A stretch of DNA of 7,461 bases from an uncultured Clostridia bacterium (GCA_946405475.1 CAMJHI010000106.1:1-7461), one strand, 5' to 3'. Shown: positions 1-6,474, counted from the stretch's first letter. Notes: generated by a model not told the origin, from the letters alone. A program made the numbers and translations.

Positions 1-1
1 C

Positions 2-604
2 ATTCCCGTGTTCGCCCGCGAGGGGTCGATCGTTCCGCTGGACTGTGAGGACAAAGCCAACGGCTGCGAGAACCCGCAGGCGCTCGAGATCCTCATTTTC
101 CGCGGGAACGGGCAGTTTGAGCTGTATGAGGACGACGGCGAAACGATGGACTATGAAAACGGCCGGTCGGCCGTGACCGCCTTTGCCGTGCAGGAAGATG
201 GCAAGGATTTGACCTTTACAATTTCGGCCGCAAGCGGCGATCCAGCCGTTTTGCCGCAAAGAAGGCGGTATCAGCTTTCGTTTTGCGACGTTGCCGCCTG
301 CGAACGGCTTGAAATCAACAAAAACGGGGCGTCTGTCCCCTGTGAGCCGCAGGCTGAAAACGGTTCGATTTGCGTGATTTTAGACGACGTTTCGCCTGCT
401 GACGCCATAACGGTAAAGCTGTTTGCCATTACAGAGAAGTGCAACGAGTCCAAAAAAGAGCACCGCATCAATCTGCTTTCGCGCCTGCAGGGACGCAACG
501 GAACGAAGAACCTGCTGTACGGCAGGCTCGTCAAAGACGAAAAAAGCAAGCCGCTGCCGGGTCGGATCGGGAAACTGTTTGCCGAAATCGATCAACTTTA
601 TTAA
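2..604 (+). CDS. GH31 family alpha-glucosidase, C-terminal fragment (5' end outside window)
   Basis: The open frame runs in from the left edge, so only the last 200 residues are visible. They begin IPVFAREGSIVPL, which matches the stretch where GH31 enzymes pass from the catalytic barrel into the C-terminal beta-sandwich (usual form 'iPvFar.GsIiPl'). A second family hallmark follows, FELYEDDGETMDY, at about residues 38-50. GH31 enzymes hydrolyse alpha-glycosidic bonds in maltose-, isomaltose- or xyloside-type substrates; the catalytic aspartates lie upstream of the window, so substrate preference cannot be read. After the beta-sandwich ends near VKLFAITEK, a Lys/Arg-rich tail of about 55 residues continues to the TAA stop. 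The GTG at base 8 is an internal valine, not a start. No terminator hairpin follows, so some transcripts may read into the next gene. The family call is firm; the exact enzyme is not. Confidence 0.87.
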   Translation: MPVFAREGSIVPLDCEDKANGCENPQALEILIFRGNGQFELYEDDGETMDYENGRSAVTAFAVQEDGKDLTFTISAASGDPAVLPQRRRYQLSFCDVAACERLEINKNGASVPCEPQAENGSICVILDDVSPADAITVKLFAITEKCNESKKEHRINLLSRLQGRNGTKNLLYGRLVKDEKSKPLPGRIGKLFAEIDQLY

Positions 605-620
605 ATTTCTCATAAAGCAA

Positions 621-649
621 TTGCAAATTGACAGCGAATCGGCTATGAT
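621..649 (+). promoter_or_regulatory. Sigma-A-type promoter of the HD/PF06541 operon
   Basis: TTGCAA (621-626) and TATGAT (644-649) are separated by exactly 17 bases, giving 4/6 and 5/6 matches to the -35 and -10 consensus. Transcription would start near 656, leaving a leader of only about 16 bases before the TTG start codon at 673. A perfect TTGACA lies at 628-633, but no good -10 element sits 16-18 bases downstream of it, so it is less likely to be the functional -35. Confidence 0.6.
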
Positions 650-659
650 GATAAGCACC

Positions 660-675
660 GGAGGTGAAGCCGTTG
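660..675 (+). promoter_or_regulatory. Ribosome binding site that selects a TTG start
   Basis: GGAGGTGA (660-667) is a full 8-base match to the anti-Shine-Dalgarno sequence. The upstream in-frame GTG (664-666) lies inside this element and cannot be the initiation codon if the element is used. The next in-frame start codon, TTG at 673-675, follows after 5 bases, which is ideal spacing. Confidence 0.7.
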
Positions 676-1230
676 AACCGATTTCTGACCTACTACGCTT
701 TTTCCCGGTCGGAGAAGCTGTTTGAAGACCCGTTCTTTGAAACGGCGCGGCCGATTTATGAAACGCCCGAATTTCAATCGCTCGGGCAATACATTCAGCA
801 CCACGACGTCAACCGCATCACGCACATTCTCAGCGTCGCCTATCTGAGCGGCAAGATCGCCGAGCATTGGGGCATCGACAAGGAAACCACCGTCAAGGCC
901 GCCATGCTGCACGACCTGTTTTATTACGACTGGCACGACGGCGAATGGTGGCACCGCCCGCACGGTCTGCGCCACCCGGGCTTTGCGCTGGTCAACGCCA
1001 AGCTGCTGTGCGGCCGGGAGGTCGACGAGCGCGTCGAAAACGCCATTTTGCGGCACATGTGGCCGCTGACCGTGATCCCGCCGAAATATGCCGAGGGCTA
1101 CGCGCTGACCATTGCCGACAAAATCTGCGCTTCGCTTGAGTTATACTACACCAAAACGCCGCAGCGCCGTGAAAAGCTGCAGCAAATGATCGACCGGATC
1201 AATGAAAGCGGGGAGGCGGAGCATGGCTGA
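673..1230 (+). CDS. HD-domain metal-dependent phosphohydrolase
   Basis: Soluble protein of 185 residues from the TTG start (188 if GTG at 664 is used). It carries the HD-superfamily metal ligands in the expected order, numbered from TTG: His51 in RITHILSVA, the His80-Asp81 doublet in AAMLHDLFYYD, His101 in GLRHPGFA, His128 in ILRHMWPL, and Asp149 in IADKICA. HD proteins usually hydrolyse phosphate esters of nucleotides or signalling molecules at a metal centre. The substrate cannot be told from sequence; no GGDEF, RelA/SpoT synthetase or HD-GYP signature is present. The last 8 bases overlap the start of the downstream membrane-protein gene, implying translational coupling and a shared role. 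No N-terminal signal or membrane segment is seen. The HD assignment is strong; the biological role is unknown. Confidence 0.85.
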   Translation: MNRFLTYYAFSRSEKLFEDPFFETARPIYETPEFQSLGQYIQHHDVNRITHILSVAYLSGKIAEHWGIDKETTVKAAMLHDLFYYDWHDGEWWHRPHGLRHPGFALVNAKLLCGREVDERVENAILRHMWPLTVIPPKYAEGYALTIADKICASLELYYTKTPQRREKLQQMIDRINESGEAEHG

Positions 1231-2053
1231 CAAAATCATCTTTTATGTGCTGACCTTTTTCCTTTACAGCGCGGTCGGCTGGTTCATCGAGTCGTGTTAC
1301 TGCTCGGTGCGCCCGCGCAAATGGATCAACCGCGGCTTTTTATACGGCCCGATGTGCCCGATCTACGGCTCGGGCGCGGTGATGCTTTCTTTGGCGCTCG
1401 GTCAGTTTTCGCGGCTGTCGATCCATTGGCACGGCTTTTTTATCACGCCCGTGTTCACCTTTTTGCTCGGCGCGCTGCTGGCTGACGTGCTGGAATTCTT
1501 CACCAGCCTCATCATGGAAAAGCTGTTCCACGCCCGCTGGTGGGATTATTCGCAGAAAAAGTTCAACATTCAGGGGCGCATCTGCCTGACCCATACGCTC
1601 TATTGGGGCGGCGCGACGCTGATTTTCCTTTATTTCATCGATCCCCGCGTGAGCGCGCTGCTGCTGAGCATCCCCGTAACGTATCGCCGGATCATCACCG
1701 GCGTGATCTTCGCCGTGTTTTTGGTCGACCTGATCCTGACGGTGAAAAAGACCGCCGACCTGCGCAAGCTGACGGTGAAAATCGACGCGCTGACCGGGGA
1801 GCTGAACAGGCTGCGGCTGGAGACCTCGGAAAAAGCCAAGGAGCTTTCCGCCGAGCTGCATGAGCAGATCGACGCCGTGACCGACAGCGCCCGCAAGCTG
1901 TTTACGCAAAACAAGATCGCCGCTCAGCTCAGTGAAAAGGCGCAGCAGGGCAAAGAAACCATGATCCGCTTTTTCCGCATCAATCCGGGGCTGCGCAGCC
2001 GCGTGAGCGACAAGCTGAATGAGCTGAAGGATTTGATGGAGCGCTACCGCTGA
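1223..2053 (+). CDS. PF06541-family integral membrane protein ('putative ABC transporter permease') with coiled-coil tail
   Basis: Protein of 276 residues. The ATG at 1223 is chosen because GGGAGG (1211-1216) precedes it by 6 bases; the in-frame ATG at 1202 lacks such a site. Hydrophobic segments fall at about residues 5-22, 47-62, 71-96, 124-140 and 157-175, suggesting five membrane passes. Family signatures are GWFIES (19-24), WINRGFLYGPMCPIYG (34-49) and CLTHTLYWG (121-129). Residues about 176-245 are highly charged and helical, likely a cytoplasmic coiled coil, followed by a basic segment at 249-276. Databases often call this family 'ABC-transporter type IV/CmpB', but no ATP-binding or substrate-binding partner is encoded nearby, so a transport role is unproven. 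The start overlaps the end of the HD-phosphohydrolase gene, so the two proteins probably act together, perhaps with the HD enzyme at the membrane. That last point is inference. Confidence 0.83.
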   Translation: MADKIIFYVLTFFLYSAVGWFIESCYCSVRPRKWINRGFLYGPMCPIYGSGAVMLSLALGQFSRLSIHWHGFFITPVFTFLLGALLADVLEFFTSLIMEKLFHARWWDYSQKKFNIQGRICLTHTLYWGGATLIFLYFIDPRVSALLLSIPVTYRRIITGVIFAVFLVDLILTVKKTADLRKLTVKIDALTGELNRLRLETSEKAKELSAELHEQIDAVTDSARKLFTQNKIAAQLSEKAQQGKETMIRFFRINPGLRSRVSDKLNELKDLMERYR

Positions 2054-2070
2054 CCTGATCTTATGCCATG

Positions 2071-2110
2071 AAGCGCCGACGACCGCAAAAACGGCCGCCG
2101 ACGCTTTTTT
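2071..2110 (+). terminator. Rho-independent terminator of the HD/PF06541 operon (imperfect stem)
   Basis: Arms 2071-2085 and 2092-2106 are complementary at 12 of 15 positions around a CAAAAA loop, followed by a T run (2105-2110). The three non-pairing positions are C-A or A-C in the rightward transcript and would become G-U wobbles in a leftward one. However, only the rightward reading is followed by a T tract. It lies 18 bases after the membrane-protein stop codon. Confidence 0.6.
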
Positions 2111-2146
2111 GCATGCCTCAGATCGTATAAGTTCCTTCGGCAAGGA

Positions 2147-2175
2147 TTGAAAACGGCAAAAACGGATGATATAAT
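2147..2175 (+). promoter_or_regulatory. Extended -10 sigma-A promoter of the exported hydrolase gene
   Basis: TTGAAA (2147-2152, 5/6 match), a 17-base spacer, and a perfect TATAAT (2170-2175) preceded by TG one base away (2167-2168). A small inverted repeat, TCCTT/AAGGA (2133-2137 and 2142-2146), abuts the -35 box on its upstream side; it may be chance or a weak operator. Transcription would start near 2182, giving a leader of about 50 bases. Confidence 0.75.
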
Positions 2176-2190
2176 ATTCACAAAATAAAG

Positions 2191-2210
2191 CGGCGGCGCG
2201 CGTCCCGCCG
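2191..2210 (+). other. Short GC hairpin in the 5' leader of the hydrolase gene
   Basis: CGGCGG (2191-2196) and CCGCCG (2205-2210) can pair around an 8-base loop within the predicted 5' untranslated leader, ending 10 bases before the AAGGTG ribosome binding site (2221-2226). It may stabilise the 5' end or modulate translation. It is too small to call a riboswitch and could be chance. Confidence 0.3.
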
Positions 2211-2231
2211 GGCAATCAGAAAGGTGCGGTC

Positions 2232-4055
2232 ATGAAAATGAAAAGAGTAAAAGCGGCCTTTTGTTTCCTTTTGTGCTTCGTGCTGATCGGTTCTTTTTCG
2301 GCTGTGGGCTTTGCCGGTTCCGCCAGAATCACGACCTGCGGCGAAGGCTGTGAATTCTACCCGACGATCATCGTGCCGGGCAACGGCCAGTCAAGCGTTT
2401 GCGTCACGGACGACGCGGGGAATTTTATCCACGATAAAAACGGGAACCAGATCGCCGCGTTCCCCGCGTATTTTCAGGTCGATAAGATCATGGCGCGGCT
2501 GCTGATGCCCCTGCTGGCGTCTTTGGCGACCCAGCGGGATATCGGATTTTCCGACGCGGTCGCCGACGTGATCGACACGTCGTTCGGCATCAACGCGTGC
2601 GACCTTGACGGCAAGGTCGTGACCAACGTCAGGACCGAAAAATTCCCCTACCCGTACTCGGTCTGCAGCGATTACGAAAAGTCGCTGATCAACATGAACA
2701 TTCCCTTTGACAAGTACGCCACCGCGCTGCCCAAGGATCACCTGTATTATTTCGCTTACAATTCCATGGGGAACCACATCGACATCGCCGACGAGCTGTA
2801 TGATTACATCCAGATGGTGCGCGAGCAGACGGGGCACGACAAGGTGAATCTGGTTCCGCTGAGTCAGGGCGCTTCCGTGACGAGCGCCATGCTGGATTAC
2901 CACCCGGACGTGATGGATCAGCTGCACAAGGTGCTGTTCGTCGTTCCCGCCATCCATGGCTCGACCGTGTTCGGCGACGTGTTCACCGGCCGCGTCAGCT
3001 TCCTCGACAGCGATTATCTGTACAACGGCTTTTTTGAGGATATGCGGCTGTTCGACGAAAGCACCGCCAGGCTCATCGAGATCCTTCTGCGGATCCTGCC
3101 CGACGAGGTCATCATGGCCGCTCTTGACAAAGCCGTGGCTCATCTGATGGAAAACACCATGATCCGCAGCACGAGCATGTGGGCGCTCGTGCCGCCCGAG
3201 GATTATCCCGCCGCGGCTCAGAAATATCTGTCCTCGCCCAACATGGCAAGCATCAAACGGCAGACCGACCGATATTATCAGGCGCAGCTCCACGCCTACG
3301 ACAACATTCAGAAGCTGGTCGACAAGGGCGTGCAGGTGTTCGACGTTGCCGAATACGATTACCCCAACATCAACATCGGGGAACGCTGGAACAAAAAGAA
3401 CGGCGACTTCATCCTGCATCTGGATTCCACGTCGCTCGGCGCGTATTCCGCCAACTGCGGTGACACGCTGCCCGACGGTTACAGGCAGCAGAACACACAC
3501 TGCACCGACCCGACGCACGATCACATCTCGCCCGACCGCGTGGTGGACGCGTCCGCCGGTCTCCTGCCCGACACGACGTTCTATTTTGACACGCAGCGCC
3601 ACGACCTGACCCAGCACAACGACGTGATCCTGAAGCTGGCGATGAAAATGATCGCCGACGATGAGATCACCGACGTGTATGCTTCGCCCGATTTTCCGCA
3701 GTTCCTCTCCGGCCGGAACGTGCAGAAGCTGCTCGAATTGCTGAACACGGCAAAAGAGCTGAAGGAGAACGGCAAAAGCAGCGCCGAAATCGACGCCGCC
3801 GCGGCCAAAGCGCAGGCGACGCTCAACAACAACCTCGCAGCGGGTGAGGAGATCACCGCTTGTGAAAACGAGCTGCGCGACTGTCTGGTCCGTGTCGGCG
3901 CCGCTGAACCGGAAGCGGCAGCAAAAGACCCCGCGTTCCTGCGCGGCGTCAGTCTCTTTCTCTATGAGCATTACGGGACCAACGGGTTTTCGGAGCTTCC
4001 CGTTCTGGCCGTAAGAGCGCTGTTTGCGCGGATCAAAAATGTTTTTGTAAAATAA
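2232..4055 (+). CDS. Exported alpha/beta-hydrolase-like protein (putative lipase/esterase)
   Basis: 607 residues, preceded by AAGGTG 5 bases before the ATG. The N-terminus is a typical signal peptide: basic MKMKRVK, a hydrophobic core to about residue 25, and a likely cleavage after Ala28 (GFA|GS), so the protein is probably secreted. No lipobox, sortase motif or C-terminal anchor is seen. YPTIIVPGNG (43-52) resembles the first core strand and oxyanion loop of lipases. VPLSQGAS (208-215) is a plausible nucleophile elbow with Ser211, although the usual first glycine of G-x-S-x-G is proline. SPDRVVDASAG (433-443) followed by QRHDLTQHNDV (455-465) has the acid-then-histidine spacing of lipase-like triads, with Asp435 or Asp439 and His457 as candidates. 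Residues about 495-607 form a mostly helical tail of unknown role. Nine cysteines occur after the signal peptide, including a C-x3-C pair (36, 40). The fold is inferred by eye; the substrate is unknown, with lipid or ester most likely. The gene stands alone, with its own promoter and terminator. Confidence 0.68.
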   Translation: MKMKRVKAAFCFLLCFVLIGSFSAVGFAGSARITTCGEGCEFYPTIIVPGNGQSSVCVTDDAGNFIHDKNGNQIAAFPAYFQVDKIMARLLMPLLASLATQRDIGFSDAVADVIDTSFGINACDLDGKVVTNVRTEKFPYPYSVCSDYEKSLINMNIPFDKYATALPKDHLYYFAYNSMGNHIDIADELYDYIQMVREQTGHDKVNLVPLSQGASVTSAMLDYHPDVMDQLHKVLFVVPAIHGSTVFGDVFTGRVSFLDSDYLYNGFFEDMRLFDESTARLIEILLRILPDEVIMAALDKAVAHLMENTMIRSTSMWALVPPEDYPAAAQKYLSSPNMASIKRQTDRYYQAQLHAYDNIQKLVDKGVQVFDVAEYDYPNINIGERWNKKNGDFILHLDSTSLGAYSANCGDTLPDGYRQQNTHCTDPTHDHISPDRVVDASAGLLPDTTFYFDTQRHDLTQHNDVILKLAMKMIADDEITDVYASPDFPQFLSGRNVQKLLELLNTAKELKENGKSSAEIDAAAAKAQATLNNNLAAGEEITACENELRDCLVRVGAAEPEAAAKDPAFLRGVSLFLYEHYGTNGFSELPVLAVRALFARIKNVFVK

Positions 4056-4070
4056 TAAGTACCATGAGAA

Positions 4071-4102
4071 AAGCGCCTGCATCGGGTTCGATGCAGGCGC
4101 TT
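4071..4102. terminator. Bidirectional intrinsic terminator between the hydrolase gene and serA
   Basis: Perfect 14-bp stem (4071-4084 with 4089-4102) and a GGTT loop. The rightward transcript continues into a T-rich tract (TTGTTTTGTTGTTTG), and the leftward transcript ends in CTTTTCTC, so the hairpin can stop both convergent genes. It lies 15 bases after the hydrolase stop codon and 16 bases beyond the serA stop codon. Confidence 0.9.
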
Positions 4103-4118
4103 GTTTTGTTGTTTGTGA

Positions 4119-5252
4119 TCAGCCGATCACGCGCACGCGGTAGATGCCGTCGGCGTTGATGGCGGGGGCTTCGCCCGACCAATCCGCCACGGTGTAGCTC
4201 ACGCCCTTGCGGGAAGCGGTGGCGATATTGGCCGCCACACCGCCGAACGCGGCGATCACGGCCGCCAGCGCGGATTCTTCGTGAATGACGCAGATGCGCT
4301 TGCCTTTCGGCGCGCCGAGCTTCATTTCGGGCAGGTTGACGGAGTTGACGATCTCGCCTTTTTCAAGGTAAGCGATCAGTTCCTTCGCGGCCATCACGGC
4401 GCAGTTATCTTCGGATTCGGGGGTGGAAGCGCCCAGATGCGGGATGGCGACCACGCCCGCAGCGCCGAGCTGATCGTCAGTCGGGAAATCGGTGACGTAA
4501 GACGCGACCTTGCCGCTTTCGAGCGCGGCCAGAATGGCGGCGTTGTCGACCAGTTCGCCGCGCGCAAAGTTGAGGATGCGCACGCCGTCCTTCATCAGCG
4601 CGAGGGTGTCGTTGTTGATGCAGCCCTTCGTGGCCGGGATGCAGGGAATGTGAAGGGTGAGATAATCGGCACAGGCGTAGACCTCTTCGACGCTGTCGAC
4701 CATGGTCACCTCGGGCGAAATGGCCAGCGCGCCGCGCACGGTCAGCTCAGGGTTGAGGTAGCCGACCACGTTCATGCCCAGCGAAACGGCGGCGTTGGCC
4801 ACCAGCGCGCCGATGGCGCCCAGGCCGATGACGCCCAGCGTTTTGCCCATGATCTCGGGGCCGACGAACTGCGATTTGCCTTTTTCAACGAGCTTGCCGA
4901 CCTGATCGCCCTCGCCCTTGAGGGTCTTGACCCAATCCATGGCGGCGGGGATCCTGCGGGAAGCGAGGAACAGGCCGCAGAGCACGAGTTCTTTAACAGC
5001 GTTGGCGTTCGCACCGGGGGTGTTGAACACGGCGATGCCCGCAGCGGTGCACTTGTCGAGCGGGATGTTGTTCACGCCGGCGCCCGCTCTGGCAATGGCC
5101 AGCGTGTTATCGGCAAACGCCATATCGTGCATGGCGGCGGAGCGCACCATGATCGCGTCGGGCGATTCGCAGGAATCGGACACGGTGTAAGCATCGGAAA
5201 ACAGAGAGGTGCCGCACTTGGCGATCTTGTTGAGAGTCAGGATATCATACAT
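4119..5252 (-). CDS. serA: D-3-phosphoglycerate dehydrogenase (short ACT-type)
   Basis: 377 residues from the ATG at 5252. An in-frame TTG at 5261 is only 3 bases from the AAAGG site, and family members start M-Y-x-I-x-x-L-N, so ATG is preferred. It catalyses NAD-dependent oxidation of 3-phosphoglycerate to 3-phosphohydroxypyruvate, the first step of serine synthesis. Visible motifs are RAGAGVNNI (55-63), the Rossmann loop GLGAIG (143-148), catalytic Arg231 in NFARGELVD, and catalytic His272 in PHLGAST. The acid usually found near 'DxFPxEP' appears as DFPTDD (255-260). After NSVNLPE (303-309) comes a shortened ACT-like domain (about 318-376). Two oddities: the position after VVGY, normally the Asp that binds NAD ribose, reads Leu-Asn-Pro (166-168), and the ACT serine-binding region reads IHEESALA instead of the E. 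coli-like IHENRPGV. It lies 29 bases after serC in the same operon, and a shared terminator at 4071-4102 closes it. Confidence 0.92.
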   Translation of the reverse strand: MYDILTLNKIAKCGTSLFSDAYTVSDSCESPDAIMVRSAAMHDMAFADNTLAIARAGAGVNNIPLDKCTAAGIAVFNTPGANANAVKELVLCGLFLASRRIPAAMDWVKTLKGEGDQVGKLVEKGKSQFVGPEIMGKTLGVIGLGAIGALVANAAVSLGMNVVGYLNPELTVRGALAISPEVTMVDSVEEVYACADYLTLHIPCIPATKGCINNDTLALMKDGVRILNFARGELVDNAAILAALESGKVASYVTDFPTDDQLGAAGVVAIPHLGASTPESEDNCAVMAAKELIAYLEKGEIVNSVNLPEMKLGAPKGKRICVIHEESALAAVIAAFGGVAANIATASRKGVSYTVADWSGEAPAINADGIYRVRVIG

Positions 5253-5281
5253 TACGAACAACTGCCTTTGCTAAAAAGATT

Positions 5282-6364
5282 TTAAGTATTGTCGCTTTCA
5301 AACTGCTTCATGAATTCGACCAGCTTCTGCACGCCTTCATAGGGCATGGCGTTGTAGATGGACGCACGCATGCCGCCCACGGAGCGGTGACCCTTGAGGT
5401 TGACAAAGCCCGCCGCGGTGGCTTCCTTGACGAATTTCGCGTCAAGGTCGGGGTTGCCGGTGACGAAGGTGACGTTCATCATGGAACGGTCTTCTTTATT
5501 GACGCCGTTGCGGAACAGCTTGGAGGAATCGAGATAATCGTAAAGCAGCTTCGCCTTGGCGGCGTTGCGCTCCTTCATTTTTTCAAGGCCGCCGAGGCTC
5601 TTGATCCATTCCAGAATGAGCTTGCAGATGTAGATGGAGTAGCAGGGCGGGGTGTTGAGCAGGGAACCGGCAGCCGCCTGCTGCGTGTAGTCGATGACCG
5701 ACGGGGTCACGTCGCGCGCATTGCCGAGCAGGTCTTCGCGCACGATGAGCACGGTGAGACCGGCCGGGCCGATGTTCTTCTGCGCGCCGCCGTAGATGAG
5801 ACCGAATTTGGTCACGTCCATCGGCTCGGACAGGAAGCAGGAGGACACGTCGGCAAACAGCGGCACGTCGCCGGTGTCGGGGATGTAGTGATAGGTCGTG
5901 CCATAAACGGTGTTGTTGAAGCAGACGTAAACGTAATCGGCTTCGGGGTCAAAATCCTTGCGTTCCAGCTTGGGGATGTAAGAGAACGTATCCTCCTTGG
6001 AGCTGGCGACCACACGCACATCGCCGTATTTGGTCGCTTCTTTGTAAGCCTTGGTGGAAAACTGGCCGGTGAGAACGTAATCGGCCTTTTTGTTCTTGTT
6101 CATGAAGTTCAGCGGGATGCCGGCGAACTGCGCCGTGGCGCCGCCCTGCAGGAAAAGGACCTTGTAATTGTCGGGGATGTTGAGAACCTCGCGGAACAGC
6201 GCTTCCGCTTCCTGAATGATCTCTTCAAACACCTTGGAGCGGTGCGACATTTCCATCACGGACTGGCCGCTGCCCTTGTAGTCCAGCATTTCCGCCGCCG
6301 CGCGGTTGAGAACCGATTCGGGCAGCATGGAAGGACCGGCGCTGAAATTGAATACTCTTGCCAT
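5282..6364 (-). CDS. serC: Phosphoserine aminotransferase
   Basis: 360 residues, the usual SerC length (about 360). Two adjacent ATGs exist (6367 and 6364). GGAGG (6376-6372) is 4 bases from the first and 7 from the second, and SerC proteins commonly begin MxRVFNFSAGP, so 6364 is preferred. It is a PLP enzyme that transfers the amino group of glutamate to 3-phosphohydroxypyruvate, giving phosphoserine; it is also able to act in pyridoxal phosphate synthesis in some bacteria. Hallmarks: FNFSAGPSMLP (5-15), EMSHRSK (38-44), QGGATAQF (73-80), the PLP Schiff-base lysine Lys196 in YGGAQKNIGPAG, and the phosphate-binding C-terminal GHRSVGGMRASIYNAMP (325-341). All expected residues are intact. It is the first gene of a leftward serC-serA operon with its own consensus promoter. 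Confidence 0.96.
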   Translation of the reverse strand: MARVFNFSAGPSMLPESVLNRAAAEMLDYKGSGQSVMEMSHRSKVFEEIIQEAEALFREVLNIPDNYKVLFLQGGATAQFAGIPLNFMNKNKKADYVLTGQFSTKAYKEATKYGDVRVVASSKEDTFSYIPKLERKDFDPEADYVYVCFNNTVYGTTYHYIPDTGDVPLFADVSSCFLSEPMDVTKFGLIYGGAQKNIGPAGLTVLIVREDLLGNARDVTPSVIDYTQQAAAGSLLNTPPCYSIYICKLILEWIKSLGGLEKMKERNAAKAKLLYDYLDSSKLFRNGVNKEDRSMMNVTFVTGNPDLDAKFVKEATAAGFVNLKGHRSVGGMRASIYNAMPYEGVQKLVEFMKQFESDNT

Positions 6365-6404
6365 CATATTACCTCCGATGATGATTACTCACAAAATTGT
6401 TTAC

Positions 6405-6434
6405 ATTATATGCTTGCCTGTCGGATAAAGTCAA
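6405..6434 (-). promoter_or_regulatory. Promoter of the serC-serA operon
   Basis: On the minus strand, TTGACT (6434-6429, 5/6) and a perfect TATAAT (6410-6405) are separated by 18 bases. The start of transcription would be near 6398, leaving a leader of about 33 bases that contains the GGAGG ribosome binding site. A near-palindrome, ACAAAATTGT (6391-6400), covers the expected start site and could be a repressor contact, but this is not shown. Confidence 0.75.
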
Positions 6435-6474
6435 GAAGAATCGGGCTGAGGCGCGGCGTTTTGCGGAAAGATTG

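Noticed and set aside
673..1230. HD protein as the missing phosphoserine phosphatase (SerB)
   Set aside because: SerB enzymes are usually of the HAD or histidine-phosphatase families. The HD gene lies in a separate operon more than 2 kb away from serC-serA, so there is no real support.
1340..2215. 291-residue minus-strand open frame opposite the PF06541 gene
   Set aside because: It is antisense to a gene with clear family motifs and crosses the terminator and the next promoter.
2191..2226. Riboswitch in the leader of the hydrolase gene
   Set aside because: The leader is only about 50 bases with one 6-bp hairpin, too short for any known riboswitch aptamer.
2391..4082. 563-residue open frame on the minus strand opposite the exported hydrolase gene
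   Set aside because: It is antisense to a gene with promoter, ribosome binding site, signal peptide and terminator. Its composition (rich in Val, His, Arg, Gln) is typical of the complement of GC-biased codons, and no family is recognisable.
4281..5285. 334-residue plus-strand open frame opposite serA
   Set aside because: It is antisense to serA, with low-complexity His/Arg/Asp-rich composition and no recognisable domain.
6391..6400. Rex-type redox operator at the serC start site (ACAAAATTGT)
   Set aside because: Rex sites have the TTGTGA/TCACAA arms facing inward with an 8-base or similar centre. This short near-palindrome does not fit and is expected often in AT-rich DNA.
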